Assembly (NCBI RefSeq): GCF_000006685.1
Contig: NC_002620.2
Span: forward strand, 1,035,914 to 1,072,950
DNA: 37,037 nucleotides
Direction of reading: 5' to 3'
Source of the DNA: Chlamydia muridarum str. Nigg
Lineage (GTDB): Bacteria > Chlamydiota > Chlamydiia > Chlamydiales > Chlamydiaceae
A program made the translations under genes and the position numbers. Of the stretch, positions 1 to 8,275 are shown one piece after another; the first letter of the stretch is position 1, and each line of letters starts with the position of its first letter. The notes beneath the pieces were generated by a model. It saw only the letters and a program-made list of their open reading frames with translations. It was not told the origin of the DNA and ran no database searches.

Positions 1-1173
1 AGCCAACTCTTCCTGATTAACGGATTCCTCAGCAATGCAAATGCGCACCTCCCCCGATGAAAGTCTAGCCAATCGCTTCCTCAACCAAGCCCGAGACTCT
101 TCTCCATGTAAATGCTCTAATTTATCCTGCAATAAGGAACAATGCGCCGCTAATCTTTTCTTATTGGCTACTTCCCTTGGAATGCACAAGCTTGTTGAAG
201 AAATACAAATTCCTTCTACAAATCCTAAGTGATTCGTAATACGCTCTGCCGAGATTTCTCCAAAAGAAGCTTCTGATAACAAGCTTGCTCCAGTTAATAC
301 CGCAATGTCTTCTAAAGATTCTCGAGCATGCTTTCCTCCCACACGCACCGCACAAACAGGGAAACCGCCTTCTATTTGGTTAATCTCTAGTGTAGCCAAT
401 AGATCTCGATCAAAAGCTTCTGCTAAAATAACAAGAGGAGTTTTCCCTGCCTGCACAACCGCTTCAAGAAATGCTAAAAAAGCCTGATCAGAAGAATGTA
501 AAGGACTTTCACTAACGAGAATATAGACTTGACTATACTCTACAGTTCCAGTTTCAGCATGAGTGATGAAATAGGGAGAAGCATATCCAAAATCCCATAC
601 AGAATGCTCTTCTGCAAACCAATGAGAGCTCTCTCCCTCCTTTTCTTCTAAAATATAATAACCATTTCCCCCTCCATAGCGAACAGCGCTAGACAAAACA
701 GACGCTATATCTGCATTGAAACGCCGTGCTACATTGGACACGCAGACCAAATGTTCAAGATCCGTTATAGAAAAGGCTTCTCTGTAAAAAATCTTTTGGA
801 TTTTCTTTTCAGCAAGAAGCATCCCTTTACGAAATTCTTGCGGATCCACTCCTCTTTGAATACCTGCTAACCCCTCTTCTAATAAAGCCTCTATTAACAA
901 AGCCGTTGTTTTTGCTCCGTCTCCACAGCGGTTCCGCGTTTGCAAGGCCGCATCTCGAATCAGTTTCATCCCCATATTTTCAAAGACGTCAGATGAAAGA
1001 ACATCTTTAAGCATTCGCTGACTATCTAGGGTAATTTGAGGTTTCTGAACATTATGAACAATGGTTCCGAATCTATATGGACCGATTGTCTGAGAGAACA
1101 TTTGAGATATCACACGCGCGGCACTAAGAACTGCCTGTAGACCCTGTTGTTGGTTACGAAAGCTATTGGCCAC
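1..1173 (-). CDS. groEL2: Divergent GroEL paralogue (GroEL2, CT604-like), 3' end outside window
   Basis: The first 391 codons of a Hsp60-family protein read off the left edge; roughly the last quarter is missing. I chose the GTG at 1173, which follows GAGGAG and begins VANSFRNQQQGLQAVLSAAR. GroEL landmarks are recognisable but altered: the usual TLGPKGRNV loop reads TIGPYRFGTIVHN, the ITKDG segment reads ITLDS (Asp kept), and the nucleotide motif GDGTTTA reads GDGAKTTA (Asp kept). KFENMG is preserved as VFENMG, and the LSGG segment near the window edge reads LSSGEV. Chlamydiae are known to carry one canonical groESL chaperonin plus two divergent paralogues that stand alone, and this fits the second. 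Loss of the Pro-Lys-Gly loop suggests altered ATP handling or a non-canonical role. The family assignment is firm; the function is inferred. Confidence 0.9.
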   Translation of the reverse strand, partial: MANSFRNQQQGLQAVLSAARVISQMFSQTIGPYRFGTIVHNVQKPQITLDSQRMLKDVLSSDVFENMGMKLIRDAALQTRNRCGDGAKTTALLIEALLEEGLAGIQRGVDPQEFRKGMLLAEKKIQKIFYREAFSITDLEHLVCVSNVARRFNADIASVLSSAVRYGGGNGYYILEEKEGESSHWFAEEHSVWDFGYASPYFITHAETGTVEYSQVYILVSESPLHSSDQAFLAFLEAVVQAGKTPLVILAEAFDRDLLATLEINQIEGGFPVCAVRVGGKHARESLEDIAVLTGASLLSEASFGEISAERITNHLGFVEGICISSTSLCIPREVANKKRLAAHCSLLQDKLEHLHGEESRAWLRKRLARLSSGEVRICIAEESVNQEELA

Positions 1174-1250
1174 ACCCAGCTCCTCTATCAGATGCAGTAT
1201 TTTGTCTCGGATATAGAAATGCTATTTATTCTTGTCAAACATACCTCTCA

Positions 1251-2483
1251 TTACTGTTGGGTATATTCTGCAAGTAGGAATGGTTTCCTAGCTTCTTTAA
1301 ATTGTTTTCTTCCTTCAACACACATAGTCCGTAAAGGCCACGTAACATATTGTTTTTGCAAACAAACATTCAAAAATTCTGAACGCCCCAATAGAGTTTG
1401 GATCGCCTTACGTCTAGGAGCTAGCCTATCCAGTAATAGAAATGCTTGTTCAACTTCTTTAGGATATAGCATTTTTAAAACTCCTAAAATAACGCTTTGC
1501 GTTTCCATAGGAAGAAATGTTTTGGGATCCTGAAGTACTAATAATACCCCAGAGCAAATCTCCATTTTAAATTTACCAAAAAACGGCTCATACATAAAAG
1601 GAAGGAATTTTACTCCTGGAAGCTTAGCCTTATTCAACTCTTGAGCTACCTTATGTCCATCGATCCATGGAGCACCTAGAACCTTAAAAGGAAGCGTATA
1701 CCCTATTCCTATATTTGTGATCGATAAAGCCCCTATCACTCCTGTTGCCGCGTAAAAATAAGCAGACTGGGCATCTGGAACTTGAGGACTTGTAGGAACC
1801 CAGATTCGTCCCGTATCAGCGAAAGTCATAGAACGAGTCCACCCTTGCATAGGAACGACTGTTACAGTGGCATTGGGTGCATACCATGCTCGATATAACA
1901 AAGCGAGCTCACCAGGAGTCATCCCATAACAATAGGGAATAGCAGGTAAAGCCTCTTTATCTGGTAAAGGACCATCGACCATGTCCCCTCCCATAGGATT
2001 AGGACGATCTAAAACGATTAACTCTTTATTACTACTCGCTGACGCCTTTACTACCTGTAATAACGCTGAAATAAACGAATAAGAACGCACACCAATATCT
2101 TGGACGTCATACACAAAAACATCACAGGCCTCAATGACTTCAGAGGGGATTTCTTTAGACGAAAAAAGAGAAACTACATGAATACCCGCTAATACAGGAT
2201 CGTATCCCGGGGTCTCAGCAATGGATGCTCCAAAATAACCATGTTCCAATGTACACAAAGCACTTAGTTTACAGATTCCTTTATGTTGATCAAACACGCA
2301 AAGCGAATGCTCTCCTTGTTGGTTGATTGCTGCGCTATGAGAGATTAAAGCAATTCGCTTACCTCGGATTTTTTCCAGGTATTTCTCTTCTTGAAAAATG
2401 CGTTCCAATCCAACCTGAACAAGAGCATGCCCCATACTAGGGAATAACAAAGCAACCATTACAAGCTTGCAGACTACCTTCAT
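1251..2483 (-). CDS. Secreted DUF1343 / NamZ-like exo-N-acetylmuramidase family protein (CT605-like)
   Basis: A DUF1343 (PF07075) protein. Family blocks run in order: KRIALISHSAAIN, LEHGYFGA, VFVYDVQDIGVRSYSF, LDRPNPMGGDMVDGPLP, CYGMTPGELALLYRAWY, PMQGWTRSM, then PFKVLGAPWID. Bacillus NamZ of this family removes terminal MurNAc from peptidoglycan fragments, so a role in muropeptide turnover is plausible here. The open frame extends to 2648, but the ATG at 2483 gives a clean signal peptide (MKVVCKLVMVALLFPSMGHA) preceded by AGAGAGG, so I prefer it (410 residues). The usual EGTNxSEGRGT block is degraded to LSITNIGIGYT, so catalytic competence is uncertain. The gene lies 77 bp upstream of groEL2 on the same strand and is divergent from rdgB. 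Confidence 0.82.
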   Translation of the reverse strand: MKVVCKLVMVALLFPSMGHALVQVGLERIFQEEKYLEKIRGKRIALISHSAAINQQGEHSLCVFDQHKGICKLSALCTLEHGYFGASIAETPGYDPVLAGIHVVSLFSSKEIPSEVIEACDVFVYDVQDIGVRSYSFISALLQVVKASASSNKELIVLDRPNPMGGDMVDGPLPDKEALPAIPYCYGMTPGELALLYRAWYAPNATVTVVPMQGWTRSMTFADTGRIWVPTSPQVPDAQSAYFYAATGVIGALSITNIGIGYTLPFKVLGAPWIDGHKVAQELNKAKLPGVKFLPFMYEPFFGKFKMEICSGVLLVLQDPKTFLPMETQSVILGVLKMLYPKEVEQAFLLLDRLAPRRKAIQTLLGRSEFLNVCLQKQYVTWPLRTMCVEGRKQFKEARKPFLLAEYTQQ

Positions 2484-2677
2484 AACCTCTCTTAAATTTC
2501 TTCTTCCGAAAAAACTTATCTTCCCCGTTTCCGCCTTTTTGATCCATAGCAACCCCGTTAGAAATCTCTTAAAATACAAAAAGCTTGGTGAAAGAAAATT
2601 CTTGTCGACGCTATCATCCCATACCATACTCTCTGTAGATAAACACACGTTGATTATTTGTTATCTAAAGGATTTTT

Positions 2678-3307
2678 ATGAAAATTCTTATAGCCAGTTC
2701 CCATGGATATAAGGTACGCGAAACCAAAGCTTTTCTAAAAAAAATAGGAGAGTTTGACATCTTCTCTTTAGTGGACTACCCCTCTTACACCCCTCCTAAA
2801 GAGACTGGTGAAACTCCAGAAGAAAATGCGATTCAAAAAGGAGTATTTGCTGCCCAAACCTTCCGGTGTTGGACAATTGCTGATGATTCTATGCTAATCA
2901 TTCCTGCTTTAGGAGGCCTTCCAGGGAAACTATCTGCCTCCTTTTCAGGAGAGCACGCTAGCGATAAAGATCACCGTAAAAAGCTTCTGGAGGAAATGCT
3001 TCTTTTAGAAAATCCTATTGATCGATCCGCTTATTTTGAATGCTGTGTTGTTCTCGTCTCCCCTTTTGGGAAGATCTTCAAAGCTCACGCTTCTTGTGAA
3101 GGAACCATTGTCTTTAAAGAGAGAGGGTCTTCTGGATTTGGATATGATCCGTTATTTTCAAAGCATGATTACAAACAAACGTACGCGGAACTTCCAGAAG
3201 AAATCAAAAACCAGGTATCCCATAGAGCAAAAGCCTTAGCTAAGTTACAGCCCTACGTAGAAATGGCTTTTGCTAATCACTTACTCGCGAGGAATGAGAG
3301 TCTCTAA
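2678..3307 (+). CDS. rdgB: RdgB/HAM1 non-canonical purine NTP pyrophosphatase (CT606-like)
   Basis: A 209-residue ITPase/HAM1 protein that hydrolyses dITP, ITP and XTP to monophosphates and so keeps deaminated purines out of nucleic acid. The substrate loop reads [11 protein letters not shown] near residues 6-15. Next come GETPEENA (44-51), the catalytic ADDS (68-71), ALGGLPG (77-83), SGFGYDPLF, and the C-terminal SHRAKAL. The usual Gly after ADDS is Met and the first loop has His where Asn is common; both are unusual but not obviously inactivating. AAAGGA precedes the ATG. The last 27 bases overlap the end of the small convergent gene at 3281. Ung and UvrD, coded nearby, share the DNA-hygiene theme. 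Confidence 0.95.
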   Translation: MKILIASSHGYKVRETKAFLKKIGEFDIFSLVDYPSYTPPKETGETPEENAIQKGVFAAQTFRCWTIADDSMLIIPALGGLPGKLSASFSGEHASDKDHRKKLLEEMLLLENPIDRSAYFECCVVLVSPFGKIFKAHASCEGTIVFKERGSSGFGYDPLFSKHDYKQTYAELPEEIKNQVSHRAKALAKLQPYVEMAFANHLLARNESL

Positions 3308-3508
3308 GGACTGCTCTAGGCTAGAACGAATTTCTTGCATTTCAGCAAGAATCTGCTCTGCCCGAATGAAATCTGCTTCCAGCTTTGCACTTGCTGAAGC
3401 CCCCTCTTGAAGATTATGCGTTGCTAAAGGCATCTCTAAACTCACTGTAGATTTCGCAGTGAGACGATGCGTAGCTCCGAAAGAACACGTTTGAATCCCG
3501 TCGATCAT
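3281..3508 (-). CDS. Small unknown protein (CT606.1-like), translationally coupled to ung
   Basis: A 75-residue protein I cannot assign to a family. The ATG at 3508 overlaps the ung stop as ATGA, and GGAAGA lies just upstream, so translation is probably coupled to ung; an in-frame TTG at 3520 is the other possible start. The N-terminal part is polar and Thr/Ser-rich. The C-terminal part, from about [19 protein letters not shown], is a predicted amphipathic helix or short coiled coil. No signal peptide or membrane segment is visible. The 3' end runs 27 bases into the end of convergent rdgB. That it is real rests on the stop/start overlap and on a similarly placed small gene remembered from C. 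trachomatis. Confidence 0.7.
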   Translation of the reverse strand: MIDGIQTCSFGATHRLTAKSTVSLEMPLATHNLQEGASASAKLEADFIRAEQILAEMQEIRSSLEQSLETLIPRE

Positions 3509-4194
3509 GCTATCTTCCAATTAATCATCGGCTTTCCCTGTTTTTTAAGCAGATAATTAATTTTTGAAAAGTGGCAACATCCAAAGAATCCTCTATGCGC
3601 AGCTAATGGTGAAGGATGAGGACAAGCCAGAATCGCATGTTGGTGCTTAGTTTGAAAAAGAAGATCGCATTTTTTTCTTGCAGCACTTCCCCATAAAACA
3701 AAAATTATGTGAGTTCTATTTTGAATTAATTTAGTGACAATAGCATCAGTAAAATGTTCCCATCCGCGTCCGGCATGAGAAAAAGCTTCTCCAGCGCGAA
3801 CCGTCAATACCGTATTCAAAAGGAGGACTCCTTGATCCGCCCATGTTTGTAAACATCCGGTTTCATTACGGATACCCAAATCGGCTTGCAATTCCTGAAA
3901 AATATTTCTCAGCGAAGGAGGCAACGCCTGCCCCTTCGGAACGCTAAAACTTAATCCATGCGCCTGCCCTTCTCCATGATAAGGATCCTGTCCAAGAATA
4001 ACTACTTTCACTTGATCAAAAGGTGTGCTTCGCAAAGCAGAAAACACATGCTCCTTTTTAGGATAGACAGTGGCATTCGCATACTCGCTCTTTAAAAAAG
4101 TAAGCAGCTGAGACCAATATGGCTGGGACCACTCATCTTTAAGCTGTTCTTGCCAAGACTGGGGGAGTTGCTCTATAGTAAAAGCCTCATGCAT
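3505..4194 (-). CDS. ung: Uracil-DNA glycosylase (family 1 UDG)
   Basis: A 229-residue family-1 UDG that excises uracil from DNA as the first step of base excision repair. The water-activating motif [16 protein letters not shown] starts at residue 69 with the catalytic Asp at 70. The LLLNTVLTV strand is at about 124-132 and the DNA-intercalation loop [11 protein letters not shown] starts at 193 with the catalytic His. Length is typical of the family. The ATG at 4194 has a strong AAGGAG six bases upstream. The gene is divergent from uvrD across a short spacer containing a perfect 8-bp inverted repeat, and its stop overlaps the start of the small gene downstream. The abasic sites it makes are substrates for Nfo, also in this window. 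Confidence 0.98.
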   Translation of the reverse strand: MHEAFTIEQLPQSWQEQLKDEWSQPYWSQLLTFLKSEYANATVYPKKEHVFSALRSTPFDQVKVVILGQDPYHGEGQAHGLSFSVPKGQALPPSLRNIFQELQADLGIRNETGCLQTWADQGVLLLNTVLTVRAGEAFSHAGRGWEHFTDAIVTKLIQNRTHIIFVLWGSAARKKCDLLFQTKHQHAILACPHPSPLAAHRGFFGCCHFSKINYLLKKQGKPMINWKIA

Positions 4195-4211
4195 ATCGCT
4201 CTCCTTAATCT

Positions 4212-4232
4212 AATGCATAGAGTATATGCATT
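4212..4232. repeat. Perfect inverted repeat between divergent ung and uvrD
   Basis: AATGCATA at 4212-4219 and its exact complement TATGCATT at 4225-4232 flank the 5-base spacer GAGTA. The repeat sits between the ung start (4194) and the uvrD start (4275) and is not followed by a T tract. It therefore looks more like a protein-binding operator or a promoter element than a terminator. No regulator is known to me for this site. Confidence 0.5.
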
Positions 4233-4274
4233 CTCGAAAATTTTCTTCGAACCTGAAAAATATATTACGTACGT

Positions 4275-6179
4275 ATGCTTACATCCGAATTAAATGCAGC
4301 ACAAGTTACCGCCGTCACTGCGCCATTACAACCAGTCCTTGTTTTAGCTGGAGCTGGAGCTGGAAAAACTCGAGTGGTTTCCCATCGAATTCTTTACCTA
4401 ATCGAAGAGGCTCAACTCGATCCATCGCAAATTTTAGCAATAACATTCACTAACAAAGCTGCAAAAGAATTAAACGAACGAGTCCTAACTCAATGCAACT
4501 TTCCAGACTATCGAGGCATACCTATGGTGAGCACCTTTCATAGCTTAGGTGTTTATATTCTTCGCCGATCAATCCAACTCCTAGATAGACAATCAAATTT
4601 TGCTATTTATGATCAAAGCGATTCTGAAAAATTAATCAAGCAGTGCTTACGTAAACTCAATCTCGATAATAAACTTTGCAATGCAATGCAGTTTACTATC
4701 TCTCAAGCAAAAAATCGTCTACAAGATCCAGAAGATCTAGATTCTAGAGAATATCCAGATCCTGCCCGTGCAGTTTATACTGAATACCAAGAACAGTTAC
4801 GCGCTGCGAATGCTCTGGACTTTGATGATCTCTTATTTTTGACAGAAAAATTACTCCGCATCCCCGAAATCCAACAGGAATATTCCAACCTCTGGAAAGC
4901 CTTATTAATAGATGAGTATCAAGACACTAATCATGCGCAATACCTCATCGCTAAACGTCTTGCAGCCTCTCACAACAATATTTTTGTCGTTGGAGATCCA
5001 GATCAATCCATATATTCCTGGCGAGGTGCTAACATCTCTAATATTTTAAATTTTGAACAAGATTATCCAAAGGCTTTGGTCGTTCGTCTGGAAGAAAATT
5101 ACCGTTCCTGCGGAACTATTTTAGAGGCAGCAAATGCTCTCATTCAAAATAATTCTGCTCGTTTAGATAAAACTTTGCGTAGTGTGAAAGGCCCTGGAGA
5201 TAAAATTTTCTGTTTCACAGGGAAAAATGACCGCGACGAAGCGGAACAAGTATTAGAAGAAATTTCCAATCTTCACTCATACAAAGATATTCCTCTCTCT
5301 CATATCTGCATTTTGTATCGAACAAATTTTCAATCGCAATCATTCGAAGCAGCTCTTCTCAAGCGTGGTTATCCCTATGAAATTATAGGAGGCATTTCCT
5401 TCTACAAACGCAAAGAAATCCAAGATATTCTCGCTTTCTTGCGTCTCTTTTCTAACAACTACGATATGGCCGCTTTTGAGCGCACTATCGGACTTAAGAA
5501 ATGCGGTATTGGCGCTACCACCCTATCGTCTCTCATGAGTTATGCGAAAAGTATGGACCTTCCTATCCTGCAAGCATGCTGGGATGTCCTAGAGAAAAAA
5601 CCCATCCGTTTAACAAAAAAACAACAACAGGGGCTTTTCTCTTATCTTACGCATTTCCATCAGATGGAAAAACTTTATGGAAACTGCGATCTTCATGAAT
5701 TTATTAATGAGACTATTCGCATTACGGATTACCTCGCCATTCTCAAAGAGGACCCAGAAACTTATGACGATAGAAAGAATAACCTAGAACAGTTACTAGC
5801 AGAAACACAAATATGGGGCAAAAGCAGTGAGAACCTCCCGAACTTTTTAGAAGATTTAGCTCTAAAAAGTTCAGCAGATGAAACTGCAAGTTCTCATGAT
5901 CGTCTTAAACTCATGACCATCCACAATAGCAAGGGGTTAGAATTTCCTGTAGTCTTCTTAGTTGGACTCGAAGAAAACCTACTCCCTCATGCAAATTCCA
6001 AAGGCATGCACGAAAATATTGAAGAGGAACGAAGATTATGTTACGTGGGAATTACCCGAGCACAAGAGTACCTCTACTTATCTCGAGCAAAAACCCGATT
6101 CCTTTGGGGGACGGAACGCACCATGGTCCCAAGCAGATTTATTAGCGAGCTGCCTAGGGCTCTTTTAAAATTTGTTTAA
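4275..6179 (+). CDS. uvrD: UvrD/PcrA-type superfamily 1 DNA helicase
   Basis: A 634-residue SF1A 3'-5' helicase that unwinds DNA in nucleotide excision and mismatch repair. Visible motifs are the Q-motif region LNAAQVTAV at the N-terminus, Walker A AGAGAGKT (25-32), motif II LLIDEYQDTN, motif III GDPDQSIYSWRGA, motif IV EENYRSCGTI, motif V TIHNSKGLEF and motif VI CYVGITRAQEYLYLS. It is shorter than E. coli UvrD (720) because the C-terminal tail is minimal, closer in size to Rep. No clear Shine-Dalgarno precedes the ATG at 4275. rpoN follows after only three bases, so the two are almost certainly co-transcribed. Confidence 0.97.
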   Translation: MLTSELNAAQVTAVTAPLQPVLVLAGAGAGKTRVVSHRILYLIEEAQLDPSQILAITFTNKAAKELNERVLTQCNFPDYRGIPMVSTFHSLGVYILRRSIQLLDRQSNFAIYDQSDSEKLIKQCLRKLNLDNKLCNAMQFTISQAKNRLQDPEDLDSREYPDPARAVYTEYQEQLRAANALDFDDLLFLTEKLLRIPEIQQEYSNLWKALLIDEYQDTNHAQYLIAKRLAASHNNIFVVGDPDQSIYSWRGANISNILNFEQDYPKALVVRLEENYRSCGTILEAANALIQNNSARLDKTLRSVKGPGDKIFCFTGKNDRDEAEQVLEEISNLHSYKDIPLSHICILYRTNFQSQSFEAALLKRGYPYEIIGGISFYKRKEIQDILAFLRLFSNNYDMAAFERTIGLKKCGIGATTLSSLMSYAKSMDLPILQACWDVLEKKPIRLTKKQQQGLFSYLTHFHQMEKLYGNCDLHEFINETIRITDYLAILKEDPETYDDRKNNLEQLLAETQIWGKSSENLPNFLEDLALKSSADETASSHDRLKLMTIHNSKGLEFPVVFLVGLEENLLPHANSKGMHENIEEERRLCYVGITRAQEYLYLSRAKTRFLWGTERTMVPSRFISELPRALLKFV

Positions 6180-6182
6180 CCT

Positions 6183-7463
6183 ATGTTGCATCAGCATCAA
6201 ACAGCATCTGTAGCTCTTTGTCCTGCTTTACATATTCAACAAAGTTTGGACATGCTACAGATGCCGGTTGCTGAACTCTCGGAATTCTTATCTCAACAAA
6301 TCACTATCAATCCTTGTTTCGATCTCGATGCCCTGGACGATCTTCCAGACACATGTTCCTTTTTCCCTATTAGTGAGCACCATCCTTTCACAGAGACCCT
6401 ATTATCCCATCTACTTCACCAAATAGAGGTACATTTTTCTCTCCCTCAAGACCGTGCTATAGCCCAATACATCGTAGGGAATCTTTCTCCTGAAGGACTC
6501 TTTTTGGAAGATCCCTCTCTCTCGGCTTCAAATTTAGGAGTTTCTGATGTCCTTTTTCAAAAAATATGGCTACGCATCCAACAATTTCATCCCCTAGGAA
6601 TTGCCTCATCTTCTCTTCAATCCTATTGGCTATCTTTACTAGATCCTTCTTCGCATAAAGAAGCTTTAATGATTATCCGACAGCACTTTAATCGATTAGC
6701 TCGTTGTGATTTTGCCGGCATTTCTAAGAAAATTCAGCTGCCCATAGCAAAGATTCTTGTATTTCTTAGACAAGCTCTAGCTTCCATCCCCTGGTGTCCA
6801 GCAGCTGGATTTCCTAATTCACTTAAAACTCCTTCTCCAGCGCTTCCTGATGCCTATCTTTCTTTCTCACACGAAAAATCTTGGGAAATCTTTATGAACA
6901 AAGATTCTCTTCCAGCTATTAGACTTAATAGTACGGTGCTTCATATTTACCACACCCTCCCCCGTGATGATAAAGACCACTTATCACAACAAATTCGTGC
7001 TGCAAAACAGCTGCTTCGCAATATAAAAAAACGTGAAGAAACTTTATTAGCAGTCCTTCGCGTTTTAATTCCTTATCAGGAGGAATTCCTTCTTAAAAAA
7101 CGTTCTGTTCCGAAAGCTTTTTCAGTAAAACAACTAGCTCGCGAACTCTCTCTTCATGAAACCACTATTTGTCGGGCAATCAATAATAAGACGCTCGCAA
7201 CACCTATCGGATTGATTTCTATGCGGTCGCTATTTCCACAAGCTGTTGGAGCTTGTCCTGATCAATCTAAAGCTACTATTTTACATTGGATACATCAGTG
7301 GATATCTACAGAAAAAAATCCTCTATCTGACGAGGCTATTAGCCAAAAAATTATTGCGAAAGGAATTCCTTGTGCACGCCGTACAGTAGCAAAATATCGG
7401 TCTCAACTAAACATCCCCCCAGCGCATCAGCGTAAACATGTGAATGCTTCTCTAGTGCCATAA
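6183..7463 (+). CDS. rpoN: RNA polymerase sigma-54 factor RpoN
   Basis: A 426-residue sigma-54. The glutamine/leucine-rich activator-interacting region I is at the N-terminus (PALHIQQSLDMLQMPVAELS). A core-binding region lies in the middle. The helix-turn-helix around VKQLARELSLHETTICRAI is followed by the diagnostic RpoN box ARRTVAKYR at 398-406, which contacts the -24 element. The acidic region II is short, so the protein is smaller than the 477-residue E. coli form. In chlamydiae sigma-54 works with the AtoC-type activator and its sensor kinase, which are encoded elsewhere. It starts three bases after the uvrD stop, an odd pairing that implies expression from the helicase promoter. Confidence 0.96.
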   Translation: MLHQHQTASVALCPALHIQQSLDMLQMPVAELSEFLSQQITINPCFDLDALDDLPDTCSFFPISEHHPFTETLLSHLLHQIEVHFSLPQDRAIAQYIVGNLSPEGLFLEDPSLSASNLGVSDVLFQKIWLRIQQFHPLGIASSSLQSYWLSLLDPSSHKEALMIIRQHFNRLARCDFAGISKKIQLPIAKILVFLRQALASIPWCPAAGFPNSLKTPSPALPDAYLSFSHEKSWEIFMNKDSLPAIRLNSTVLHIYHTLPRDDKDHLSQQIRAAKQLLRNIKKREETLLAVLRVLIPYQEEFLLKKRSVPKAFSVKQLARELSLHETTICRAINNKTLATPIGLISMRSLFPQAVGACPDQSKATILHWIHQWISTEKNPLSDEAISQKIIAKGIPCARRTVAKYRSQLNIPPAHQRKHVNASLVP

Positions 7464-7489
7464 TAGAGCCGTTTCGAAATCTAATCTAA

Positions 7490-7508
7490 ATGTAAAGCAG
7501 CTTTACAT
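7490..7508. repeat. Perfect 9-bp inverted repeat after rpoN
   Basis: ATGTAAAGC and GCTTTACAT flank a single central base. As RNA it would form an 8-bp stem with a CAG loop. No T tract follows on either strand, so it may be an RNA 3'-end stabiliser or a protein site. It lies between the rpoN stop and the CADD-operon terminator. Confidence 0.4.
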
Positions 7509-7523
7509 ACCTTCACAGCACAT

Positions 7524-7558
7524 AAAAAAGCCCCGGGATAAGTTTTTTATCCTGGGGC
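7524..7558 (-). terminator. Intrinsic terminator of the rpoD-folate-CADD unit
   Basis: GCCCCGGGATAA at 7530-7541 pairs with TTATCCTGGGGC at 7547-7558 (12 bp, one G-T pair). Read on the minus strand, the stem is followed by a run of six T (the A run at 7524-7529). It lies 29 bases beyond the CADD stop and fits the end of the minus-strand operon, not rpoN. Confidence 0.85.
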
Positions 7559-7586
7559 AAATAGACATTACATCATCTTAACAAGC

Positions 7587-8264
7587 TTAAGCTTTGTGAC
7601 AATGACAACATGTTGCAGGCTCTAAAAATGAATCCAAAAAGCCGTATAAAGATTGTGTAACTTCTCGCGAAGCTTCTAAAACTTTGTCGCTATCATCTCT
7701 AGACAACATCTCAATTAAGGCCTTTTCTTCCCTAGCATGACGCACATCAGCTTCTTCATGCTCCGTGAAATAAGCATAATCTTCAGGATTAGAAAAGCCA
7801 AAGTACTCAATCAATCCACGAATTTTTTCTTTAGCTACGCAAGGAATTTGACTTTCATAAGAATACAAAGCCGCTACTCCTGCTGCTAAAGAATCCCCTG
7901 TGCACCACCGCATAAATGTCGCAACCTTAGCTTTAGCTGCTTCACTGGGTTCATGAGCTTCTAGCTCTTCTGAAGACACTCCAAGAGCAAACACAAATTG
8001 TTTCCATAAATCAATATGATTAGGATAACCATTCTCTTCATCCATTAAGTTATCTAATAATAACTTGCGGGCTTCTAAATCATCACAACGGCTATGAATA
8101 GCAGATAAATATTTTGGAAAAGCTTTGATATGCAAATAGTAATCTTTTGCGTATGCCTGTAATTGTTCTTTTGTCAGCTCTCCTTTTGACCACTTCATGT
8201 AAAAAGGGTGTTCTAACATATGTTTGTTTTGAATAATTGCATCTAGCTGATCTAAAAAATTCAT
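7587..8264 (-). CDS. CADD (CT610-like): self-sacrificing p-aminobenzoate synthase, haem-oxygenase-like di-metal fold
   Basis: Orthologue of Chlamydia protein associating with death domains. From published work, CADD makes p-aminobenzoate for folate from one of its own tyrosines, with a lysine as amino donor, at a two-metal site in a TenA/haem-oxygenase-like fold. All residues I know for this chemistry are present. In this 225-residue frame they are Tyr22 (Tyr27 in the C. trachomatis numbering), Lys147 (Lys152), and metal ligands Glu76, His83, Glu137, His169, Asp173 and His176. I chose the ATG at 8264, preceded by AGAGGTGAG, over an upstream start at 8297 that would overlap the preceding gene. 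The tail is Cys/His-rich (CCHCHKA). The gene is last in the folate unit, 11 bp after the CofE-like gene. Death-receptor binding has also been reported for CADD. Confidence 0.95.
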   Translation of the reverse strand: MNFLDQLDAIIQNKHMLEHPFYMKWSKGELTKEQLQAYAKDYYLHIKAFPKYLSAIHSRCDDLEARKLLLDNLMDEENGYPNHIDLWKQFVFALGVSSEELEAHEPSEAAKAKVATFMRWCTGDSLAAGVAALYSYESQIPCVAKEKIRGLIEYFGFSNPEDYAYFTEHEEADVRHAREEKALIEMLSRDDSDKVLEASREVTQSLYGFLDSFLEPATCCHCHKA

Positions 8265-8275
8265 GCTCACCTCTT

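Noticed and set aside
1147..1533. 128-codon plus-strand frame over the DUF1343 gene 3' end
   Set aside because: It is antisense to well-supported coding sequence, has no ribosome site, and its translation looks like no protein family.
4226..4453. 75-codon frame starting before uvrD in another frame
   Set aside because: It overlaps the Walker A region of uvrD and has no recognisable content.
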